This document shows positions 33,208 to 34,371 of a DNA stretch of 34,371 nucleotides, in pieces. The translations under genes and the position numbers were made by a program. A model generated the notes under the pieces. That model did not search any database. It saw only the letters and a program-made list of their open reading frames with translations, and had not been told where the DNA came from. Source of the DNA: Burkholderiales bacterium (GTDB taxonomy: Bacteria; Pseudomonadota; Gammaproteobacteria; Burkholderiales; Burkholderiaceae_C); the NCBI GenBank assembly GCA_025358485.1, contig JANYJJ010000018.1, forward strand, positions 1 through 34,371, read 5' to 3'. Positions within the stretch are counted from its first letter, which is position 1. Each line of letters starts with the position of its first letter.

Positions 33208-34371
33208 TTCGACCCTCCTCTTGAAATCACGCGAATTTTCAGTGACTCGGGGCCAAAGCCTTGTTGCATGGGCAGCATGCCGTTGGCATCGGAGACGGCC
33301 TGGGTCACGCTGCCGTTGGGCTTGGTGATTTCGACACGGAAGTTTTTCAGCGGGTCACCCGCGCCGTCAACCAACTGAAACTTTTCATCAAACCGCATGC
33401 TGTGGCGAGGCAGCTCAGGCATGGTGATTGGACTGTTCTCAGCCGGAACAAAGCTCTTGGTCCCCGCCTTGACCGTGAGCGTCCCGGGGCACTCGGCGGT
33501 GATATTCCCCCCCTCAATCGTGATGCTGGCCCCACCGGCTGTGCGCAGCACGATGCGTTTGGCGGCGGCCCAGTCGATGTGGGCGGTCTTGCTTTGGATG
33601 CTCACGTCTTGCTTGGCCGCCACTTGCAAGCTGTCGGCCTGCGCCTGAATCTCAATGTCACCTTGACCTGCAATCAAGGTGATGCCTTTGCCTGCCGCTT
33701 GGTCCCCCGCCCCCACCGCGCCTGCCAGCACCCCGATGGCTTGCCCGCTGTGAATGCGCTGTGCACCGCCTATGGCCCAGCTGATGTCTTGCCCCGCACC
33801 CCAGGTCTGGGTTTCACCGGCCACCACTTGAACGTCCTGCCCCGCGCTGAGCATCCAACCGGCTTGGGCTGCAATGCTCACCAGCGGGTCGGTGCTGTGG
33901 GGCAGCTTGTCTTCGTCTGTGCTGGTGTTCTTTTGCTCTGCATCGCCTATGGCCGCATCGGTGCTGTCTTGGCTGACCATGCCTTTCAGGGCAGTGTGCA
34001 GCGCGGCCAGTGGGGCTTCTGGTTTGTTGCCATCGCCGCTCAATGCGCTTTGCCCCGCCTTCACACTGCCCACATGGCTGGCCAGCTGCACGGTCTGGTG
34101 CGTCTGAGCGGCTTGGCTGAAGCTTTGCGCCAGCGCTTTGTATTGCCCGGCCAACGCGATCCCTGCTGCGTTGTCTCCCGCAGGCTCAGACGGCTGGGCG
34201 GTGTAGCTGGTGATCAGCAAACCTCGGTCACCCGCGTAGGTGCCGTAGGCGTCGGTGCGCAGCTCGAACCCCAGGCCGCGGAAGCTGCCTCGGTGGTTGT
34301 CCGCCTGATGAATCAAATGCCCCAGGTTCAGCTGCGTCGCGTACAGCGTGGTGGCCAGTTGCACCCGCGCT
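33204..34371 (-). CDS. VgrG/type VI secretion spike protein, 3' part
   Basis: The coding frame runs off the right edge, so only the C-terminal ~389 residues are visible. They begin in the VgrG/Gp5-associated region (GFELRTDAYGTYAGDRGLLI) and continue through a long Ala-rich helical region, a repetitive beta section of the DUF2345 type (DVQVVAGETQTWGAGQDISW, KGITLIAGQGDIEIQAQAD, KQDVSIQSKTAHID), and a C-terminal domain. That domain (FQLVDGAGDPLKNFRVEITK) looks like an Ig/carboxypeptidase-regulatory-like fold and probably docks the effector. VgrG forms the trimeric spike at the tip of the Hcp tube. The stop overlaps the effector start (ATGA). The N-terminal spike part lies outside the window. 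Confidence 0.9.
   Translation of the reverse strand, partial: ARVQLATTLYATQLNLGHLIHQADNHRGSFRGLGFELRTDAYGTYAGDRGLLITSYTAQPSEPAGDNAAGIALAGQYKALAQSFSQAAQTHQTVQLASHVGSVKAGQSALSGDGNKPEAPLAALHTALKGMVSQDSTDAAIGDAEQKNTSTDEDKLPHSTDPLVSIAAQAGWMLSAGQDVQVVAGETQTWGAGQDISWAIGGAQRIHSGQAIGVLAGAVGAGDQAAGKGITLIAGQGDIEIQAQADSLQVAAKQDVSIQSKTAHIDWAAAKRIVLRTAGGASITIEGGNITAECPGTLTVKAGTKSFVPAENSPITMPELPRHSMRFDEKFQLVDGAGDPLKNFRVEITKPNGSVTQAVSDANGMLPMQQGFGPESLKIRVISRGGSK
33213..33220 (-). promoter_or_regulatory. Strong ribosome binding site of the lipase effector
   Basis: On the minus strand GAGGAGGG ends 5 nt before the effector ATG (33207-33205), inside the 3' end of vgrG. It is the clearest Shine-Dalgarno site noted in the window and fixes the start that overlaps the vgrG stop. 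Confidence 0.85.

Overview
The window looks like chromosomal DNA of a betaproteobacterium of the order Burkholderiales, most likely Comamonadaceae-like. This is inferred from gene content: a Bug-type tricarboxylate receptor, a PPi-type phosphofructokinase, an M1 aminopeptidase N, a prfB with the classic +1 frameshift, and a moderately high G+C content. No rRNA, transposase, integrase or CRISPR array was found.

The left end (122-7023, + strand) is a contact-dependent inhibition (CDI) locus. It holds a CdiA/FhaB-like exoprotein of about 1,908 residues, whose TPS domain is interrupted by a long Pro/Val repeat. A small immunity gene overlaps its stop codon. Then comes an orphan copy of the last ~50 codons of the toxin domain, followed by a second, related immunity gene. 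No cdiB partner is visible; it may lie left of the window.

The middle (7359-28926) is mostly housekeeping and metabolism. It contains a small lipoprotein, yciO, and a tightly packed minus-strand operon (aldo/keto reductase, ybaK, plsY, ridA-like, glutaredoxin-like). Next are a protein with a TonB-like N-terminus, an O-antigen-ligase-like membrane protein, an AMP-forming acyl-CoA synthetase, a degenerate HD-GYP-like protein, a GNAT acetyltransferase and an alpha/beta hydrolase. These are followed by prfB with an overlapping HAD phosphatase, pepN, pfp, tRNA-Thr(CGT) with a terminator, and a VanZ-like protein. The stretch ends with a LysR / Bug receptor / D-aminoacylase-type cluster.

The right end (29256-34371, - strand) is a type VI secretion (T6SS) effector module running right to left: the 3' part of a vgrG, a lipase effector with a Ser-Asp-His triad, a Tli4-like lipoprotein immunity gene, a short leftover of an effector 3' end, and a second Tli4-like immunity gene that is nearly identical over its C-terminal half.

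The most striking result is that two unrelated antibacterial systems, at opposite ends of the window, share one architecture: active toxin, cognate immunity, orphan toxin 3' tail, paralogous immunity. In both cases the orphan tail begins just after the previous immunity stop and keeps the original toxin/immunity junction. This suggests toxin replacement or module duplication that keeps old immunity genes.
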